Positions 20,295 to 29,579 of a DNA stretch of 64,000 nucleotides are shown in pieces. How positions within the stretch are numbered: the stretch's first letter is position 1; the number at the start of each line of letters is the position of its first letter. The stretch lies in assembly GCF_037055355.1 (NCBI RefSeq), contig NZ_CP146350.1:8083001-8147000 (forward strand). The letters run 5' to 3'. Made by a program: the position numbers and the translations under genes. Below the pieces are notes generated by a model. The model was not told the DNA's origin. It ran no database searches and was given only the letters and a program-made list of their open reading frames with translations. The stretch is from Streptomyces sp. DG1A-41. GTDB taxonomy: Bacteria; Actinomycetota; Actinomycetes; Streptomycetales; Streptomycetaceae.

Positions 20295-21164
20295 TCCTTG
20301 CGATGGCTCGGTGAGCCACTCGCCCAGCTCTTCCTTCAGCGACCGCTGAAAGGCGGTGAGGAGCGACTGCACCACCAAGGGGTGCATGTGCGCCGACAGG
20401 GACCGCACGTCCCGGGCGTCACGCTCCGCCACCTCGCCGCGGAAGAGCTGGGAGAGTTCACGGGCCGCGGCGCGCGCGTGTTCGATGAGAACCTTGCGCG
20501 CCGCGAAGATCGCCTCCGGGGAGAGCGGCACGTCGAGCAGTCCGACACCCAGCCGAAGCAGACCGAGATCGGCTTCGTACCCGCCGTCCGCGGGCCGGAG
20601 CAGACCGGGATCGGCTTCGTGGTCGCCGTCCGCGGGCCGGAGCAGACCGGGATCGGCTTCGTGGTCGCCGTCCGCGGGCCGGAGCAGACCGGGATCGGCT
20701 TCGTGGTCGCCGTCCGCGGGCCGGAGCAGACCGGGATCGGCTTCGTGGTCGCCGTCCGCCGGCCGGAGCACGCCCATCGCGATCAGCCGCTCGACGTCCT
20801 CGTCGCCGAGTGGCCGTCCGGCCCGCCGCTCCAGCTCCTCCCGCGTGACCGTCTCGACGGTGTCCGGCGCCCAGGAGGCCACCACCGCCCGGTGCACGGC
20901 GAGGTCGCGGGCGCTCAGGTCCGGCGGCAACCGGCGCAGATAGCGCTCTATGCCCGCCAGTGTCATGCCCTGGTGCTGCAACTCCTCGATCAGCGCCAGC
21001 CGGGCCAGATGCTCCCGGCCGTAGTGCCCCACGCGCCGGGGGCCGAGCACCGGCGGCGGCAGGAGCCCCTTCGTGCCGTAGAAACGGACCGTGCGCACCG
21101 TGACACCGGCCCGGGCCGCCAGTTCGTCGATCGTGAGGGTCGGTTCCTCGGTGTCGGTCGTCAT
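20286..21164 (-). CDS. MerR-family regulator with internal 14-residue tandem repeats
   Basis: 292 aa. Residues about 10-78 are a MerR winged-helix domain (TIDELAARAGVTVRTVRFYG, then GREHLARLALIEELQ). Residues 132-201 are five copies of a 14-residue unit LLRPADGDHEADPG, the last degenerate, encoded by 42-bp DNA repeats. A C-terminal all-helical region (residues 205-292) resembles the effector half of larger MerR proteins. The start codon follows GATACT by seven bases, so the mRNA is probably leaderless. It is convergent with the fatty-acid operon and may control it or itself; the ligand is unknown. Confidence 0.88.
   Translation of the reverse strand: MTTDTEEPTLTIDELAARAGVTVRTVRFYGTKGLLPPPVLGPRRVGHYGREHLARLALIEELQHQGMTLAGIERYLRRLPPDLSARDLAVHRAVVASWAPDTVETVTREELERRAGRPLGDEDVERLIAMGVLRPADGDHEADPGLLRPADGDHEADPGLLRPADGDHEADPGLLRPADGDHEADPGLLRPADGGYEADLGLLRLGVGLLDVPLSPEAIFAARKVLIEHARAAARELSQLFRGEVAERDARDVRSLSAHMHPLVVQSLLTAFQRSLKEELGEWLTEPSQGSG
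20561..20770. repeat. 42-bp minisatellite, five copies, inside the MerR gene
   Basis: Units start at 20561, 20603, 20645, 20687 and 20729. The middle copies are identical or nearly so (each opens GACCGGGATCGGCTTCGTGG), while the first and last are slightly diverged. The 42-bp period keeps the reading frame, so copy number could change without breaking the protein. Confidence 0.95.
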
Positions 21165-21433
21165 GTGCAGCAGTATCGCTGTCTCACCAGTGCTGTGAAA
21201 CCTCGTCCACATCTCCTCATGACCATGCGGTGAACCTCGGATGGCGACTGTGCCTACCGCTGGTGGATCTTGTAAGAAGTGACGCTCTGTGACGTCGGTC
21301 ACCGTATGCAAGAGGACCGGTATGGGAAGGTGCTGGCTTGGTCTGTGCCGCGTCACAAGGGTGGTACGGGCCACTGCACTGTACGGACCCCGGGCCCACG
21401 ACGTCCGGGGCGATCCAGAGAGTGGAACCACCC

Positions 21434-22900
21434 GTGAGCAAGGACGCCGTGAACACGGCTGCGGCCACGCCGCGTACCGATGCGGCCCAGGTGCCCGCGG
21501 ACGCGGGTGACGCCGGCTACAGCAAGGACCTCAAGGCCCGCCACGTCAACATGATCGCCATCGGCGGGGCCATCGGCACCGGCCTCTTCCTCGGCGCCGG
21601 CGGCCGCCTCCACAACGCGGGCCCGGCGCTGGCGATCGCCTACCTGGTCTGCGGCATCTTCGCCTTCTTCGTGGTCAGGGCCCTCGGCGAGCTCGTCCTC
21701 TACCGCCCCTCCTCGGGCTCCTTCGTGTCGTACGCGCGCGAGTTCCTCGGCGAGAAGGGCGCCTACGTCGCCGGCTGGATGTACTTCCTGAACTGGTCGA
21801 CCACCGGCATCGCCGACATCACCGCGATCGCGCTCTACACGCACTACTGGAGCATGTTCACCGACATCCCGCAGTGGGTGCTCGCGCTGATCGCCCTCGC
21901 GGTGGTGCTGGCCGTGAACCTGATCTCGGTGAAGATCTTCGGCGAGATGGAGTTCTGGTTCGCGATCATCAAGGTCGCGACGCTCGTCGGCTTCATGTTC
22001 ATCGGCATCTTCCTGCTCGCCACCCAGCACGAGGTCGGCGGCCAGACGCCCGGCCTGAGTGTCATCACCGACAACGGCGGCGTCTTCCCGCACGGCATGA
22101 TGCCCGTCGTCCTCGTCATGCAGGGCGTGATCTTCGCGTACGCCGCGCTGGAGCTGGTCGGTGTCGCCGCGGGCGAGACCGCCGAGCCGGAGAAGGTCGT
22201 CCCGCGCGCGGTGAACTCGATCATGTGGCGGGTCGGCCTCTTCTACGTCGGCTCGGTCGTCCTGCTGGCCCTGCTCCTGCCCGGCTCGGTCTACTCGGCC
22301 GACCAGAGCCCCTTCGTCACGGTGCTGTCGAAGATCGGCGTCCCGGCGGCGGGCGACGTGATGAACCTGGTCGTGCTGACCGCCGCGATGTCCTCGCTGA
22401 ACTCGGGCCTGTACTCCACGGGCCGCATCCTGCGGTCGATGGCGATGGCCGGCTCCGCACCGAAGTTCACCGCCCGCATGAACCGCAGCCAGGTCCCCTA
22501 CGGCGGCATCCTGCTGACCTGCGCGGTGTGCGTGCTCGGCGTCGGCCTGAACTTCCTCGTGCCGGCCCAGGCCTTCGAGATCGTGCTGAACGTCGCCTCC
22601 CTCGGCATCATCAGCACCTGGGTGATCATCATGATCTGCCACCTGGTCTTCGTCCGCCGCGCCAAGGAGGGCCTGGTCAACCGGCCCTCCTTCCGCCTCC
22701 CCGGCAGCCCGGTCACGGAGATCACCACGATCGCCTTCCTGCTGGCCTGCCTCGGCATGATGTGGAACGACCCGGAGGTCGGCCGCAAGACGCTGCTGCT
22801 CATCCCGGTGATCGCGGCCATGCTGGTCGCGGGCTGGTTCGGCATCCGCCGCCGGGTGTCGCAGACGGCCGACCAGGAGCTGTCGCAGCTCACGAAGTAG
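21434..22900 (+). CDS. Amino-acid permease (APC superfamily, AnsP/GabP-like)
   Basis: 488 aa with about 12 transmembrane helices. After a polar 40-residue N-terminus come KARHVNMIAIGGAIGTGLFL, the substrate-backbone loop of the APC fold, and FVSYAREFLGEKGAYVAGWM, typical of amino-acid:H+ symporters for asparagine, GABA or arginine. ALELVGVAAGETAEPEK is the conserved TM6 loop. GTG 21434 is taken as start because longer extensions are polar and unlike the family, although the ribosome site is weak. Upstream lie GTGAC half-sites (21279, 21289) and GTCAC (21298). Arginase is 0.5 kb away, so an arginine-related substrate is possible. Confidence 0.9.
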   Translation: MSKDAVNTAAATPRTDAAQVPADAGDAGYSKDLKARHVNMIAIGGAIGTGLFLGAGGRLHNAGPALAIAYLVCGIFAFFVVRALGELVLYRPSSGSFVSYAREFLGEKGAYVAGWMYFLNWSTTGIADITAIALYTHYWSMFTDIPQWVLALIALAVVLAVNLISVKIFGEMEFWFAIIKVATLVGFMFIGIFLLATQHEVGGQTPGLSVITDNGGVFPHGMMPVVLVMQGVIFAYAALELVGVAAGETAEPEKVVPRAVNSIMWRVGLFYVGSVVLLALLLPGSVYSADQSPFVTVLSKIGVPAAGDVMNLVVLTAAMSSLNSGLYSTGRILRSMAMAGSAPKFTARMNRSQVPYGGILLTCAVCVLGVGLNFLVPAQAFEIVLNVASLGIISTWVIIMICHLVFVRRAKEGLVNRPSFRLPGSPVTEITTIAFLLACLGMMWNDPEVGRKTLLLIPVIAAMLVAGWFGIRRRVSQTADQELSQLTK

Positions 22901-22909
22901 CGGGCCGGG

Positions 22910-22924
22910 GCCACTGTCAGTGGC
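22910..22924. promoter_or_regulatory. 15-bp palindrome before the macrodomain gene
   Basis: GCCACTG-T-CAGTGGC is a perfect 7-bp inverted repeat with a one-base centre, 18 bases upstream of the macrodomain start and nine after the permease stop. The single-base centre suits a DNA operator better than an RNA hairpin. The binding protein is unknown. Confidence 0.4.
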
Positions 22925-22942
22925 AGGGCCTGCGGTGGCGTC

Positions 22943-23422
22943 ATGTCGGGGATCAGGTATGTCCGGGGTGACGCCACCGTTCCATCCGTGAAGGGCGTCA
23001 AGGTCATCGCCCATGTCTGCAACGACCTCGGGGGCTGGGGCAAGGGCTTCGTCCTGGCGATATCGCGCCGCTGGCCCGAGCCGGAGGCGGCGTGCCGGGC
23101 GTGGCACCGAGACCGCGCGGCGAACGACTTCGGGCTGGGCGCGGTGCAGCTCGTAAGGGTCGAGCCGTACGCGTGGGTGGCCAACATGATCGGCCAGTGC
23201 GGCACCAGGACCGGCAGCAAGGGCGCCCCCGTCCGCTACGAGGCGATCGACACGGCGCTGGAGACCCTGGCCGAGCGGGCCGGCGACCTGGGCGCGACCG
23301 TCCACATGCCCCGCATCGGCTGCGGTCTCGCCGGCGGCAAGTGGTCCCGGGTCGAACCGCTGATCGAGGAGCGGCTGATACGGCGGGGGATACAGGCGAC
23401 GGTGTACGACCAAGGGGACTGA
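22943..23422 (+). CDS. Macrodomain protein (TARG1/Poa1-like ADP-ribose binding or hydrolase)
   Basis: 159 aa, a single macrodomain. Diagnostic pieces: RYVRGDATVP at the start, AHVCNDLGGWGKGFVLAI (phosphate/ribose loop) and MPRIGCGLAGGKWSRVEPLI. The GCGLAGG loop is that of the ALC1-like class, which includes TARG1 and Poa1 and removes ADP-ribose from glutamate or dephosphorylates ADP-ribose-1''-phosphate. No toxin-like partner gene is adjacent, so a DarTG-type pair is not supported here. ATG 22943 has no strong ribosome site. Confidence 0.88.
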   Translation: MSGIRYVRGDATVPSVKGVKVIAHVCNDLGGWGKGFVLAISRRWPEPEAACRAWHRDRAANDFGLGAVQLVRVEPYAWVANMIGQCGTRTGSKGAPVRYEAIDTALETLAERAGDLGATVHMPRIGCGLAGGKWSRVEPLIEERLIRRGIQATVYDQGD

Positions 23423-23433
23423 CCGGCCCCGGC

Positions 23434-24327
23434 TCAGTCCTGGCCGTCCCTGTCGAACGCCCTCACCAGACAGTCGCAGAGGAGCTGCGCGATCGTCCCG
23501 TCGGGATCCAGCCGGGGATTGAAGATCGCCACGTCGAGGCCGACGGCGCCGCCGCCGGTCAGGGCCGTGCGCAGGACGGTCTCCAGCTCCTGCCAGGTCA
23601 GGCCGTCCGGGAGCCGGTAGTCGACGGCGGGCATCACCGCGTCGTCCAGCACGTCGACGTCGAGGTGGATCCAGTACCCGGTGCCCGCGCCGTCGCCGGT
23701 CAGCAGTCCGACCGCGCGCCGGGCCGCCTCGCCCGCTCCCAGGGCGCGCACGGTGTCCAGCTCCAGCGCGTGCAGCGCGGACGGCAGCGGCTGCATCCCG
23801 TACCCCGCGGACTCCTCGGCGTCCCGGAACCCCAGCGCGACGACGTCCTCGTCCCGTACCAGCGGGCCCCGGCCCTCCAGGTCGGCCAGCACGCGCGGGC
23901 CGCGCCCGGTGGCGAGGGCGAGTTCCATGGAGGCCACCTCACCGGCCGGCTCCGCCGACGGCTGGTAGAAGTCGGTGTGCCCGTCGAGGAACAGCAGACC
24001 GTGCCGGCCCCGGCGGCGCAGCGCGAGCAGGTTGCCGAGCAGCACGCTGCAATCGCCGCCCAGTACGACGGGGAACCGGCCGTCGTCGAGGACACGGCCG
24101 ACGGTGTCGGCCAGTGCCGTGGAGTATGCGGCGATGCCACGGGGGTTCAGGACTCCGGTGTCCGGGTCCCGCTCCGGGTCGTACGGGGGCGGTTCGACCC
24201 GCCCCGCACGCACCGCACCCAGCCCTTCGGCCAGCCCTACCCCGAGCAACGCGTCCGACAACTGCTCGACGCCGGTCGGCCGCAGCCCCAGCACGGACGG
24301 CGCCTCGATGATCGCCAGGTTCCGCAC
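23434..24327 (-). CDS. Arginase-family ureohydrolase
   Basis: 297 aa. Mn-binding motifs are all present: VVLGGDCSVLLGN, FLDGHTDFY (the DxHxD site) and WIHLDVDVLDD (DVD). The GGDCS and HLDVDVLD forms point to arginase or a close relative that releases urea from arginine, rather than agmatinase; formiminoglutamase is less likely. GTG 24327 has AAGGAG seven bases upstream. Upstream DNA carries a 22-bp direct repeat and an 11-bp inverted repeat that look like a control region. Cytoplasmic. Confidence 0.88.
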   Translation of the reverse strand: MRNLAIIEAPSVLGLRPTGVEQLSDALLGVGLAEGLGAVRAGRVEPPPYDPERDPDTGVLNPRGIAAYSTALADTVGRVLDDGRFPVVLGGDCSVLLGNLLALRRRGRHGLLFLDGHTDFYQPSAEPAGEVASMELALATGRGPRVLADLEGRGPLVRDEDVVALGFRDAEESAGYGMQPLPSALHALELDTVRALGAGEAARRAVGLLTGDGAGTGYWIHLDVDVLDDAVMPAVDYRLPDGLTWQELETVLRTALTGGGAVGLDVAIFNPRLDPDGTIAQLLCDCLVRAFDRDGQD

Positions 24328-24363
24328 GTCCGGCTCCTTCGTCAGCAGCGCTGTTCACGTCGC

Positions 24364-24415
24364 CGGGCCCATACGGCCAGTGCGTCGGGCCCATACGGCC
24401 AGTGCGTATGGGCCC
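24364..24415 (-). promoter_or_regulatory. Duplicated 22-bp element with 11-bp inverted repeat upstream of arginase
   Basis: A 22-bp sequence beginning CGGGCCCATACGGCC occurs twice in exact tandem (24364-24385 and 24386-24407). The second copy's GGGCCCATACG (24387-24397) pairs perfectly with CGTATGGGCCC (24405-24415) across a 7-base spacer. It sits 37-88 bases upstream of the arginase start and about 150 bases after the M1 peptidase stop on the same strand. It could be an operator for arginase or a transcript hairpin ending the peptidase mRNA. Confidence 0.6.
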
Positions 24416-24562
24416 ACCGTAGACCGGCGGACGCCGTTCAGCAGGCCTGGTGCCTGCGCGACTGTGCGGGCGCTGCGCAGCTCGGCGCGACGAGGTGCCG
24501 CCGCGCCCACCCGTGCCGCCCCGAGCGGCACGACTGCCCGCAGCCAGGCGGAACGGGGCACC

Positions 24563-26101
24563 TCAGTGCACGTGCTCCCCGTGCTCCGCATGGTCCGAAC
24601 CCTCACCCGCGTGCTCGTGCACCCCGTTCGTCGCCGCGATCTTCTTCCACGACTTCGGCTGTGCCACCGCGCCGCCGGTTTTCGCCACCGCAGCGGCCCG
24701 GGCCGCCGGCGCCCCCGGCTTCGACGGCTGGTACAGCCATGTGTCGAACAGGGCGGCCAGGGGCTTGCCCGACACCTCCTCGGCGTACCGCTGGAAGTCG
24801 GCGACCGACGCGTTGCCGTGGGCGTACTTCTGCGGCCAGCCCCTGAGGATCGTGAAGAACGCCTCGTCGCCGATCTCGTTGCGCAGCGCCTGGACGGCCA
24901 GCGCGCCCCGGTCGTACACCGCGATGTGGAACTGGTTGTCCGGCCCCGGGTCCCCGGGCCTCACCGTCCAGAACGGGTCGTCGGCGGGGTGCGAGGCGTA
25001 CACGTAGTCGGCGAGTTCCTGCGCCGTGCCCTCGCCCTCGTGCTCGGACCACAGCCACTGCGCGTAACGCGCGAAGCCCTCGTTGATCCAGATGTCCTTC
25101 CAGCGCTTGAGCGACACGTCGTCCCCGTACCACTGGTGCGCCAGCTCGTGTACCACGACGGACACGTTCGACCCGTTCGCGAACTGCCGCGGGCTGTAGT
25201 ACGGCCGGGTCTGGGTCTCCAGCGCGTACCCCGTGGTGGTGTTCGGCACGTACCCGCCGAGCGCGTTGTAGGGGTACGGCCCGAAGTAGCCGGTGAGCCA
25301 GTCGGCGATCTCCCCGGTCCGTTCGATGCTCGCCCGTGCCGCGCCGGCGTGGCCGCCCAGGTCCTTGCTGTAGGCGTTGAGGACCGGGATGCCGCTCTCG
25401 GTCGTGCCGGTCGTGATGTCGAACCTGCCGACCGCGAGCGTGGCGAGGTACGTGGCCTGCGGCTTGTCGGAGCGCCAGTTCCAGCGGGTCCAGCCCAGGC
25501 GTGAACTCGTCGATTGGAGCGTGCCGTTGGAGATGGCCTGCGTGCCGTCCGGGACCAGCACGGACACGTCGTAGGTCGCCTTGTCGAGCGGGTGGTCGTT
25601 GCTCGGGAACCACCACGCCGCCGCCTCGGGCTCGTTCGCCGCGACGCCGCCGTCCGGGGTGCGGTGCCAGCTGGTGAAGCCGTACGCCTTCTCCGACGAC
25701 GGCACGCCGCGGTAGCGCACGACGACCGTGACGGGCGTGCCCTTGGCCAGCGGGGTCTTCGGCGTGATCTCCAGCTCGTGCTCGCCCGACGTCCGGAACG
25801 ACGCCTTGGTGCCGTTGACGCGCACCTCCCCGACGTCGAGCAGGAAGTCCAGGTTGAAGCTGGACAGGTCCTGCGTGGTGCGGGCCACGAGGGTCGCCGT
25901 GCCCTCGAGTTCGTCCGTGGCCGGCTGGTACTTCAGCCTGAGGTCGTAGTGGGAGACGTCGTATCCGCCGTTGCCGTAGGCCGGGTAGTAGGGGTCACCG
26001 ATACCCGGTGCGCCGGGGGAGCGGGGCGCGGCCGATGCCGGGATCGCCAGCAGGAGAACGGTCGCGGCCAGGGCTCCCGGCGCGATGATTCTGCGGTGCA
26101 C
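24563..26101 (-). CDS. Secreted M1-family zinc aminopeptidase with His-rich tail
   Basis: 512 aa. Signal peptide: RRIIAPGALAATVLLLAIPA then ASAAP. The mature protein has the M1 beta-sandwich N-domain and a catalytic domain with HELAHQWYG (HExxH at about residues 318-322) and the third zinc ligand in NEGFARY, 18 residues later. The usual exopeptidase GxMEN loop is replaced by a less clear GYALETQT segment, where Glu may play the same part. The last 20 residues contain six His, a probable metal-binding tail. GTG 26101 has GGAG upstream. Exported; probably trims peptides outside the cell. Confidence 0.9.
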   Translation of the reverse strand: MHRRIIAPGALAATVLLLAIPASAAPRSPGAPGIGDPYYPAYGNGGYDVSHYDLRLKYQPATDELEGTATLVARTTQDLSSFNLDFLLDVGEVRVNGTKASFRTSGEHELEITPKTPLAKGTPVTVVVRYRGVPSSEKAYGFTSWHRTPDGGVAANEPEAAAWWFPSNDHPLDKATYDVSVLVPDGTQAISNGTLQSTSSRLGWTRWNWRSDKPQATYLATLAVGRFDITTGTTESGIPVLNAYSKDLGGHAGAARASIERTGEIADWLTGYFGPYPYNALGGYVPNTTTGYALETQTRPYYSPRQFANGSNVSVVVHELAHQWYGDDVSLKRWKDIWINEGFARYAQWLWSEHEGEGTAQELADYVYASHPADDPFWTVRPGDPGPDNQFHIAVYDRGALAVQALRNEIGDEAFFTILRGWPQKYAHGNASVADFQRYAEEVSGKPLAALFDTWLYQPSKPGAPAARAAAVAKTGGAVAQPKSWKKIAATNGVHEHAGEGSDHAEHGEHVH

Positions 26102-26266
26102 GCGAAACTCCAAGTCGTAGGGTCCCGAAGTCTGTCCGGAGCCTATTGGCTCCCTGTGCCCCCGATCATGTCCATGGCCCCTGCTGTCACACGATCGCCA
26201 TTCGGCCGACATGAGACACCGGACCCAGGGGGGTAACCGGGACACGCCGGTCCGTCAGGTGCCCTC

Positions 26267-26295
26267 TTCTGAACGGGAGTTCCCCGATGTAGCGT
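26267..26295 (+). promoter_or_regulatory. Leaderless-type promoter of the S15 peptidase gene
   Basis: TTCTGA (26267-26272), a 17-base spacer and TAGCGT (26290-26295). The ATG at 26303 is seven bases beyond, so transcription probably starts at the start codon. No ribosome site is visible. Confidence 0.5.
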
Positions 26296-26302
26296 CCGCC
26301 GC

Positions 26303-28258
26303 ATGCCGAAACGCACGCGCTTCACGACCTGGAGACCGCTCGCGACAGCGGCCACGGCCGCCCTGTTGGCCACGCTGCTCACCCCGGCCGCGGCGGACGC
26401 CGCCCCGCGCGAGAGCCGTCCCGTCCACTCGTACGACAACGCCATCCGCGAGGCCGTCTGGGTGGACACCGGACTCGACGGCGACCGCGACGGACAGGCC
26501 GACCGGGTCGCCGTGGACATCGTCCGCCCCCGCGAACCCGCCCTACAGGGCCGCAAGGTCCCCGTCATCATGGACGCCAGCCCGTACTACTCCTGCTGCG
26601 GGCGCGGCAACGAGAGCCAGAAGAAGACGTACGACGCGAACGGCGCCGTCACGCAGATGCCGCTGTACTACGACAACTACTTCGTGCCCCGCGGCTACGC
26701 CTTCGTCGGTGTCGACCTGGCCGGGACCAATCGCTCCGACGGTTGCGTCGACGTCGGCGGCCGCTCCGACATCCAGTCCGCGAAGGCCGTCGTCGACTGG
26801 CTCAACGGCCGCGCCAAGGCCTACACGACCCGCACCGGCACCACCCGCGCCAAGGCGGCCTGGACCAACGGCAAGACCGGCATGATCGGCAAGAGCTGGG
26901 ACGGCACCATCGCCAACGGCGTCGCCGCGACCGGCGTCGAGGGCCTGAAGACCATCGTCCCGATCAGCGCCATCTCCTCCTGGTACGACTACTACTTCCA
27001 GCAGGGCGCCCCGCTCTACGACTCCGGCCCCGACTGGCTCTCGAACTACGTCAACAGCCCCGACGCCCGCGCCAAGTGCGGAGCCGTGCAGCAGAGGCTC
27101 GTCGACGGCGCCCCGCGCACCGGCGACTGGACCCCGCTGTGGACCGAGCGCGACTACGTCAGGGCCGCGCGGAAGGTCAAGGCCAGCGTCTTCCTCGTGC
27201 ACGGCACGCAGGACCTCAACGTGCGGATGAAGCACGTCGGGCAGTGGTGGGACGCCCTCGCCAAGAACGGCGTCGAGCGCAAGATCTGGCTCTCCCGGAC
27301 CGGCCACGTCGACCCCTTCGACTTCCGCCGCGCCACCTGGGTCGACACCCTCCACCGCTGGTTCGACCACGAACTCATGGGCTACGACAACGGCATCGAC
27401 CGCGAACCCATGGCCGACATCGAACGCCGGCCCGACCAGTGGACCACCTCGAAGACCTGGCCGCCCAACGGCACCCGGGCCGCCACCCTGCGCCCCGACC
27501 GGGGCGCCCAGGCAGGCGTCGGCACCCTCGGCCTGCACCGCGGGCACGGCACCGCGACCTTCACCGACGACCCGAAGCTGAGCGAGACCGACTGGGCAGC
27601 GCAGATCGACAAGCCGACACCGGAGAAGGCCGGTTTCGTCACCGGGACTCTCACCCGCGACCTGCGCCTGTCCGGCTCCGCCGAAATCACCGTCACCGCG
27701 ACGCCCTCCACCCCGACGGCCCACCTCTCCGCCGTGCTCGTGGACATCGGCCCCGCCACCATCCGCGACTACGCCGACGCTGGCGAGGGCATCACCACCC
27801 TCACCGACCGCACCTGCTGGGGCGCGAGCACCGCCGGCGACAGCTCCTGCTTCAAGGAGACGAAGGCGAAGACCGCCGACGTCGACTACACGATCGTCAG
27901 CCGCGGCTGGGCCGACCTGGGCAACCACGCCTCCGACCTGACGGGCGCCCCGCTCACCCCGGGCAAGCGGTACACGATCACCCTCGACCTGGCGGCGACC
28001 GACCACGTCGTCCCCGAGGGCCACCGCCTGGCGCTGATCGTCGCGGGCACCGACAAGGGCTTCATCGACCCTCCCGCGGACACCCCCGAACTCACCGTCG
28101 ACTTGTCCCGCACCTCGGCCCGTGTCCCGTTCGTCGGCGGAGCCGCCGCGTTCGCCCGCGCCACCACGGGCACCGTGTCCGCCACACCTGACGCCACCCT
28201 GCTGGACGGCGTACGGGATCCGCGCGCCACTCACCGCGTCCCGGAGGGAGGCCAGTGA
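26303..28258 (+). CDS. Secreted Xaa-Pro dipeptidyl-peptidase (S15 family)
   Basis: 651 aa. Signal peptide ([20 protein letters not shown], cleavage near ADAAP). An alpha/beta-hydrolase domain carries the nucleophile Ser198 in GKSWDGT; the His is in TGHVDPFD and an Asp lies in HGTQDLNV. The C-terminal ~200 residues form the jelly-roll domain of X-Pro dipeptidyl-peptidases and cocaine-esterase-like enzymes. It removes Xaa-Pro dipeptides from proline-rich peptides. The stop overlaps the M14 gene by four bases (GTGA), so the two are translationally coupled. Confidence 0.9.
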   Translation: MPKRTRFTTWRPLATAATAALLATLLTPAAADAAPRESRPVHSYDNAIREAVWVDTGLDGDRDGQADRVAVDIVRPREPALQGRKVPVIMDASPYYSCCGRGNESQKKTYDANGAVTQMPLYYDNYFVPRGYAFVGVDLAGTNRSDGCVDVGGRSDIQSAKAVVDWLNGRAKAYTTRTGTTRAKAAWTNGKTGMIGKSWDGTIANGVAATGVEGLKTIVPISAISSWYDYYFQQGAPLYDSGPDWLSNYVNSPDARAKCGAVQQRLVDGAPRTGDWTPLWTERDYVRAARKVKASVFLVHGTQDLNVRMKHVGQWWDALAKNGVERKIWLSRTGHVDPFDFRRATWVDTLHRWFDHELMGYDNGIDREPMADIERRPDQWTTSKTWPPNGTRAATLRPDRGAQAGVGTLGLHRGHGTATFTDDPKLSETDWAAQIDKPTPEKAGFVTGTLTRDLRLSGSAEITVTATPSTPTAHLSAVLVDIGPATIRDYADAGEGITTLTDRTCWGASTAGDSSCFKETKAKTADVDYTIVSRGWADLGNHASDLTGAPLTPGKRYTITLDLAATDHVVPEGHRLALIVAGTDKGFIDPPADTPELTVDLSRTSARVPFVGGAAAFARATTGTVSATPDATLLDGVRDPRATHRVPEGGQ

Positions 28259-29550
28259 CCCGCGACACGACCCGCGTCCGCGCCCTGATCCTGACCGCCG
28301 CGGCGCTCGCAGCATCCCTGCTCGCCGTCCCGGCCCGGGCCGCCTCCGACTCCCCGCCCCGCACCGGCTTCGAGCAGACCAATGGTGCCCGCTGGACCAC
28401 CCAGCCCGAGGAACAGGACTTCCTCGAAGCCGTCGACCGGTCGAGCAGCCACGTCTCCATGACCCGCTTCGGTACGACGAAGCAGGACCGCCCGCTCCGA
28501 CTGGTACGGATCGGCACCCGGCCGACCCCCAACAAGGTGCTGCTGGTGTGCGCCCAGCACGGCGACGAACCCGCCGGCCGCGAAGCCTGTCTGACCACCG
28601 TCCGCGACCTCGCGTTCGCCCGTGACAGCGGCACCCGGCGCTTCCTCGAGCGCACCACCGTCCTCGTCGTGCCCACCGCCAACCCCGACGGCCGGGCCGC
28701 CGACACCCGGGGCAACAGCGACGGCGTCGACATCAACCGCGACCACCTCGCGCTCCGGACCGCCGAAGGCCGGGCGCTCGCGAAGCTCATCCGCGACCAG
28801 CGCCCCGACCTCGTCTACGACCTGCACGAGTACGGCGCCACACCCCCGTACTACGACAAGGACCTCTTCGACCTGTGGCCGCGCAACCTCAACACCCACG
28901 AGGCGGTCCACGACGAGGCGAAGACCCTCTCCGAGGCGTACGTACGCCCCGCGGCGCAGCGGGCCGGCCACTCGACCGGCACCTATGGCATCTGGACCGA
29001 CCCCGAGACCGGCGAGCCGGTCAAACAGGTCGCGGGAGACGGTCAGGAGCGCATTTTGCGCAATATGTCCGGTATTAAACACGGGATCGGCCTGCTCATC
29101 GAGAGCCGCGTGGACCCGCTCACCGATGCCGAGAAGGCGGACGAGGCGCTGAACAACCGCCGCCGGGTCACCTCGCAACTGGACGCCCTCAAGGGCCTGT
29201 TCGGATATGCCGACCAGCGCCGCGGTGCGGTCGAGGCGGCGACGGGCAGGGCCCGGCTTGCGGGATACGCCGCCGCCGGTCCCGTCTACGTCGGCGGCGC
29301 GGACAACGACGCGCCCGAAGCGGCCGAGGTGATCCAGAGCCCGCCCTGCGGCTACCGGCTCACGGCCGCGCAGTACGCCGAGGTGGGAGACGAACTCGCG
29401 CTGCACGGCGTGCGCGTGCGCCGGGACGCCGAGGGCGTGCTCGTGCCCCTGCGCCAGTCCCTGCGGGCGCTCGTGCCGCTGCTGCTCGACGAGCGCGGAC
29501 CGTATCACCTGACCGCAGGAAAGCCGGAAACGCCATGTCGAGGAGGGTGA
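28255..29550 (+). CDS. Secreted M14-family zinc carboxypeptidase
   Basis: 431 aa. Signal peptide [20 protein letters not shown]. Zinc site HGDE (His102 and Glu105) in [18 protein letters not shown], then NPDGR and [11 protein letters not shown], which bind the substrate carboxylate in M14 enzymes, DLHEYG with the third zinc ligand, and LLIESR with the probable catalytic Glu. The layout is closest to the succinylglutamate desuccinylase-like or gamma-D-Glu branch of M14. GTG 28255 overlaps the S15 stop. Probably works with the M1 and S15 enzymes on extracellular peptides. Confidence 0.85.
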   Translation: MTRDTTRVRALILTAAALAASLLAVPARAASDSPPRTGFEQTNGARWTTQPEEQDFLEAVDRSSSHVSMTRFGTTKQDRPLRLVRIGTRPTPNKVLLVCAQHGDEPAGREACLTTVRDLAFARDSGTRRFLERTTVLVVPTANPDGRAADTRGNSDGVDINRDHLALRTAEGRALAKLIRDQRPDLVYDLHEYGATPPYYDKDLFDLWPRNLNTHEAVHDEAKTLSEAYVRPAAQRAGHSTGTYGIWTDPETGEPVKQVAGDGQERILRNMSGIKHGIGLLIESRVDPLTDAEKADEALNNRRRVTSQLDALKGLFGYADQRRGAVEAATGRARLAGYAAAGPVYVGGADNDAPEAAEVIQSPPCGYRLTAAQYAEVGDELALHGVRVRRDAEGVLVPLRQSLRALVPLLLDERGPYHLTAGKPETPCRGG

Positions 29551-29579
29551 AATTGCGCCACACGTGGTAGGGGCGTTAC

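Noticed and set aside
20561..20770. CRISPR-like array
   Set aside because: Head-to-tail 42-bp units without spacers, in frame within a MerR protein, no cas genes.
22943..23422. DarTG-type toxin-antitoxin pair
   Set aside because: The macrodomain gene has no adjacent ADP-ribosyltransferase; neighbours are a permease and an arginase.
24364..24407. CRISPR or insertion-sequence end for the 22-bp duplication
   Set aside because: Only two abutting copies with no spacer, no transposase and no target-site duplication.
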